The notes under the pieces were generated by a model. It was given only the letters and a program-made list of their open reading frames with translations, was not told the DNA's origin and searched no databases. A stretch of DNA of 64,000 nt from Legionella wadsworthii DSM 21896 = ATCC 33877 (GTDB taxonomy: Bacteria; Pseudomonadota; Gammaproteobacteria; Legionellales; Legionellaceae), in the NCBI RefSeq assembly GCF_000701265.1, contig NZ_KL370760.1, positions 181,921 to 245,920 of the forward strand, written 5' to 3'. Position 1 is the stretch's first letter; every line of letters begins with the position of its first letter. Positions 62,555 to 64,000 of this stretch are shown here, piece by piece. The position numbers were made by a program, and so were the translations under genes.

Positions 62555-63958
62555 TCATTTTTCTAGATGGAATGAAGAAACATCGGTATCATGGGCAAGC
62601 AAACGCCTATTGGCTCGAAAGTAGGTTGCCGGAGAATATTCCAACAAGTCAGAAAGTTTTTCCATATAAATACATGCAAAGCGATCGACCTGATAGGCAA
62701 AATAACTTTCCTCGGCTCCTGCACGAAAAATACGTTCCCATTTTGGATTAAAATAGCTTTTTTGTTCTTTCAATAATTTAGTAAGTTGCGAATCTATTTT
62801 GCTAATTTGGGACTGGAGATCTTGAATTTCATGACTGTATTCTTTAGAACCTTCATCAATCATTTTGGTGTATACATTTACATATTGTTTCTCTAGATTC
62901 TTTTTGATTTCCATGGCTTCACTAATTTCTTTCTCTATTGGCATAGCCCGTGACTGCGCTGCTATTTCTTCACCAAGTTCTTCAACGACCAGAGCAGTTC
63001 GCCAATTACAATCTTTTTTCAGTCTTAAAATATCCCCATAAATATGATCCCCGATATAAAGTATTTCATCACCCTGCACATGCAAATCTTCAGTAAACTT
63101 TTTGGCATTTCCTCCTTGATACACGCCTGGAACAATAGGACCTATGGTATTCGTCATGGTGCCTACGGCAGGATGAACCGATAGGAAACGAAGATTATCA
63201 TAAAAAAACCGGGGTTTGTTCGCTAAGGTAATGACAAACTCAAATAAATTAATCCAACTCTCACCCTTCTTTAAAAAAGGATTAATGGCATATTCCAGCA
63301 ACAGCTTGGTATACGAAAAATCAGAGTTTGTAAGAATAAATATTTTTTTTCCATGGTGAATGAAATGTTTCAAACCTTCTACTAAAGCCCTTTCTTTGAT
63401 CACATAGGTAGGTAAATTTTTACTGATGATTGTTTTTAAACTGCCGTCTGAATGGACTTTATCGACACAAAATTGTACGTCTTGTGCAATGGTTTGATAA
63501 CTGGGTATGGCCTCAGGATATTGGCTATCTTTCAAATCAACCAACTGTCCATAGAGCACACAAAAAGCTATAGAAAAGGCGGTATCGATGGCCATGTAAT
63601 TTGGATCACCCAAATCAACATAAATGCTTCGGTATATTTTCTGTTGCTCAACATAATCAATAGGCTTTGTCCCGTGATAACTTTGCCGAATCGCTCCATA
63701 TCGGCTTAGTTTAAGGATATTGCCGTTTTTACGGTCTATGACTAAACCGCGGATTGCATCATGATAATTAAAATTTAATTTTTTAATTTGTTCGGGATAA
63801 TTTTTTACCTCGACCAATTGTTCTTTAACGAGTTGATATACTAAAGACTCAAAATTCTCAGAATTATAGCGAATCAATGTATGATCCATGTCCAGACCAA
63901 TCAACTTGATTTTTTTCATATTTAAAATTCGATTTACATATACTTTGTGTTCATTCAT
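62555..63958 (-). CDS. HAD-IG family 5'-nucleotidase (IMP/GMP type)
   Basis: This protein of 467 residues belongs to the HAD superfamily group of cytosolic 5'-nucleotidases, related to human cN-II. The nucleophile motif is LIGLDMDHTLIRY near residues 18-30. Motif II is FILTNSDFSY near residue 211, and motif IV LYIGDHIYGDIL near residues 297-308. A long helical coiled region (EIQDLQSQISKIDSQLTKLL) occurs near residues 378-397. A Legionella member of this family was solved structurally as an IMP/GMP-specific nucleotidase. It would return purine nucleotides to nucleosides, opposing the biosynthetic operon. An alternative start is MKKIKLIG, 13 codons downstream. Confidence 0.88.
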   Translation of the reverse strand: MNEHKVYVNRILNMKKIKLIGLDMDHTLIRYNSENFESLVYQLVKEQLVEVKNYPEQIKKLNFNYHDAIRGLVIDRKNGNILKLSRYGAIRQSYHGTKPIDYVEQQKIYRSIYVDLGDPNYMAIDTAFSIAFCVLYGQLVDLKDSQYPEAIPSYQTIAQDVQFCVDKVHSDGSLKTIISKNLPTYVIKERALVEGLKHFIHHGKKIFILTNSDFSYTKLLLEYAINPFLKKGESWINLFEFVITLANKPRFFYDNLRFLSVHPAVGTMTNTIGPIVPGVYQGGNAKKFTEDLHVQGDEILYIGDHIYGDILRLKKDCNWRTALVVEELGEEIAAQSRAMPIEKEISEAMEIKKNLEKQYVNVYTKMIDEGSKEYSHEIQDLQSQISKIDSQLTKLLKEQKSYFNPKWERIFRAGAEESYFAYQVDRFACIYMEKLSDLLEYSPATYFRANRRLLAHDTDVSSFHLEK

Positions 63959-64000
63959 TGGTCTAAACCTGCATGTTCTTTATGATTATTTCACGTGCTT

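Overview
The window looks like a chromosomal segment of a Legionella species. It is AT-rich and gene-dense. It carries a close match in length and active-site position to the Dot/Icm effector SidP, a DotI/IcmL-like periplasmic protein, an IMP/GMP 5'-nucleotidase of the HAD-IG type known from Legionella, and several eukaryotic-like or effector-like proteins: a Rab/Ras-type GTPase, a kinase-like protein with ankyrin-like repeats, and a HAD-like protein. A chemosensory gene cluster argues against L. pneumophila, which is generally reported to lack chemotaxis genes, and points to a species such as those around L. longbeachae. The species call is inference.

Layout. 0-1.3 kb: a small membrane protein and dapB. 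1.4-3.9 kb: a sidP-like phosphoinositide phosphatase. 4.0-8.5 kb: a valine/propionate catabolism trio (mmsA, mmsB, acyl-CoA synthetase). 8.6-18.3 kb: a tightly overlapped purine operon purL-purM-purQ-purC-purF-purD-purN-purE, in which PurQ carries an extra C-terminal domain that may be PurS. 18.4-20.3 kb: engB (divergent), cytochrome c4 and a DsbA-like oxidoreductase. 20.35-20.95 kb: a tandem triplicate of a ~195-bp unit, each holding an ~85-bp bipartite palindromic repeat also found at 1.3 kb. 20.95-25.1 kb: the Rab-like GTPase and a NitT/TauT-type ABC transporter with a double-length permease. 25.4-25.55 kb: a probable small RNA of four hairpins with C-rich loops. 25.6-26.7 kb: an IcmL-like protein facing a DUF3592 protein. 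26.7-31.5 kb: the glycine cleavage operon gcvT-gcvH-gcvPA-yciI-gcvPB.

31.7-40.1 kb: a seven-gene chemosensory operon, cheW-cheR-cheW-mcp-cheA-cheB, ending in a receiver domain fused to a class III nucleotide cyclase. The gene content mirrors the Pseudomonas Wsp system, but the diguanylate cyclase output is replaced by a predicted adenylate cyclase. No cheY, cheZ, cheD or flagellar gene is present. 40.2-41.7 kb: kdsB and a histidine-phosphatase-family gene. 41.8-48.2 kb: a block of leftward accessory genes (HAD-like effector candidate, GH5 glycosidase, a secreted protein, a kinase-like/ankyrin effector candidate). 48.4-52.9 kb: a small HTH protein, an RMND1/DUF155 protein, a double GNAT, a stand-alone ketoacyl synthase and an outer-membrane barrel. 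53.0-56.8 kb: lpxD and polA. The PolA proofreading site has lost two of its four metal-binding carboxylates. 56.9-59.9 kb: a soluble PAS histidine kinase with three single-domain response regulators. 60.0-64.0 kb: a YheO-like regulator with a threonine/serine dehydratase, an APH-family kinase and the HAD-IG 5'-nucleotidase.

Functional links. The glycine cleavage system supplies one-carbon units that the purine operon consumes (PurN uses 10-formyl-THF). The valine trio ends in propionyl-CoA. The SidP-like, Rab-like, kinase/ankyrin and HAD-like proteins are candidates for delivery into a host by the Dot/Icm system. The strongest leads for new biology are the Che-to-cAMP operon, the C-rich-loop sRNA, the PurQ fusion, the proofreading-defective PolA, and the Rab-like GTPase with altered switch residues.
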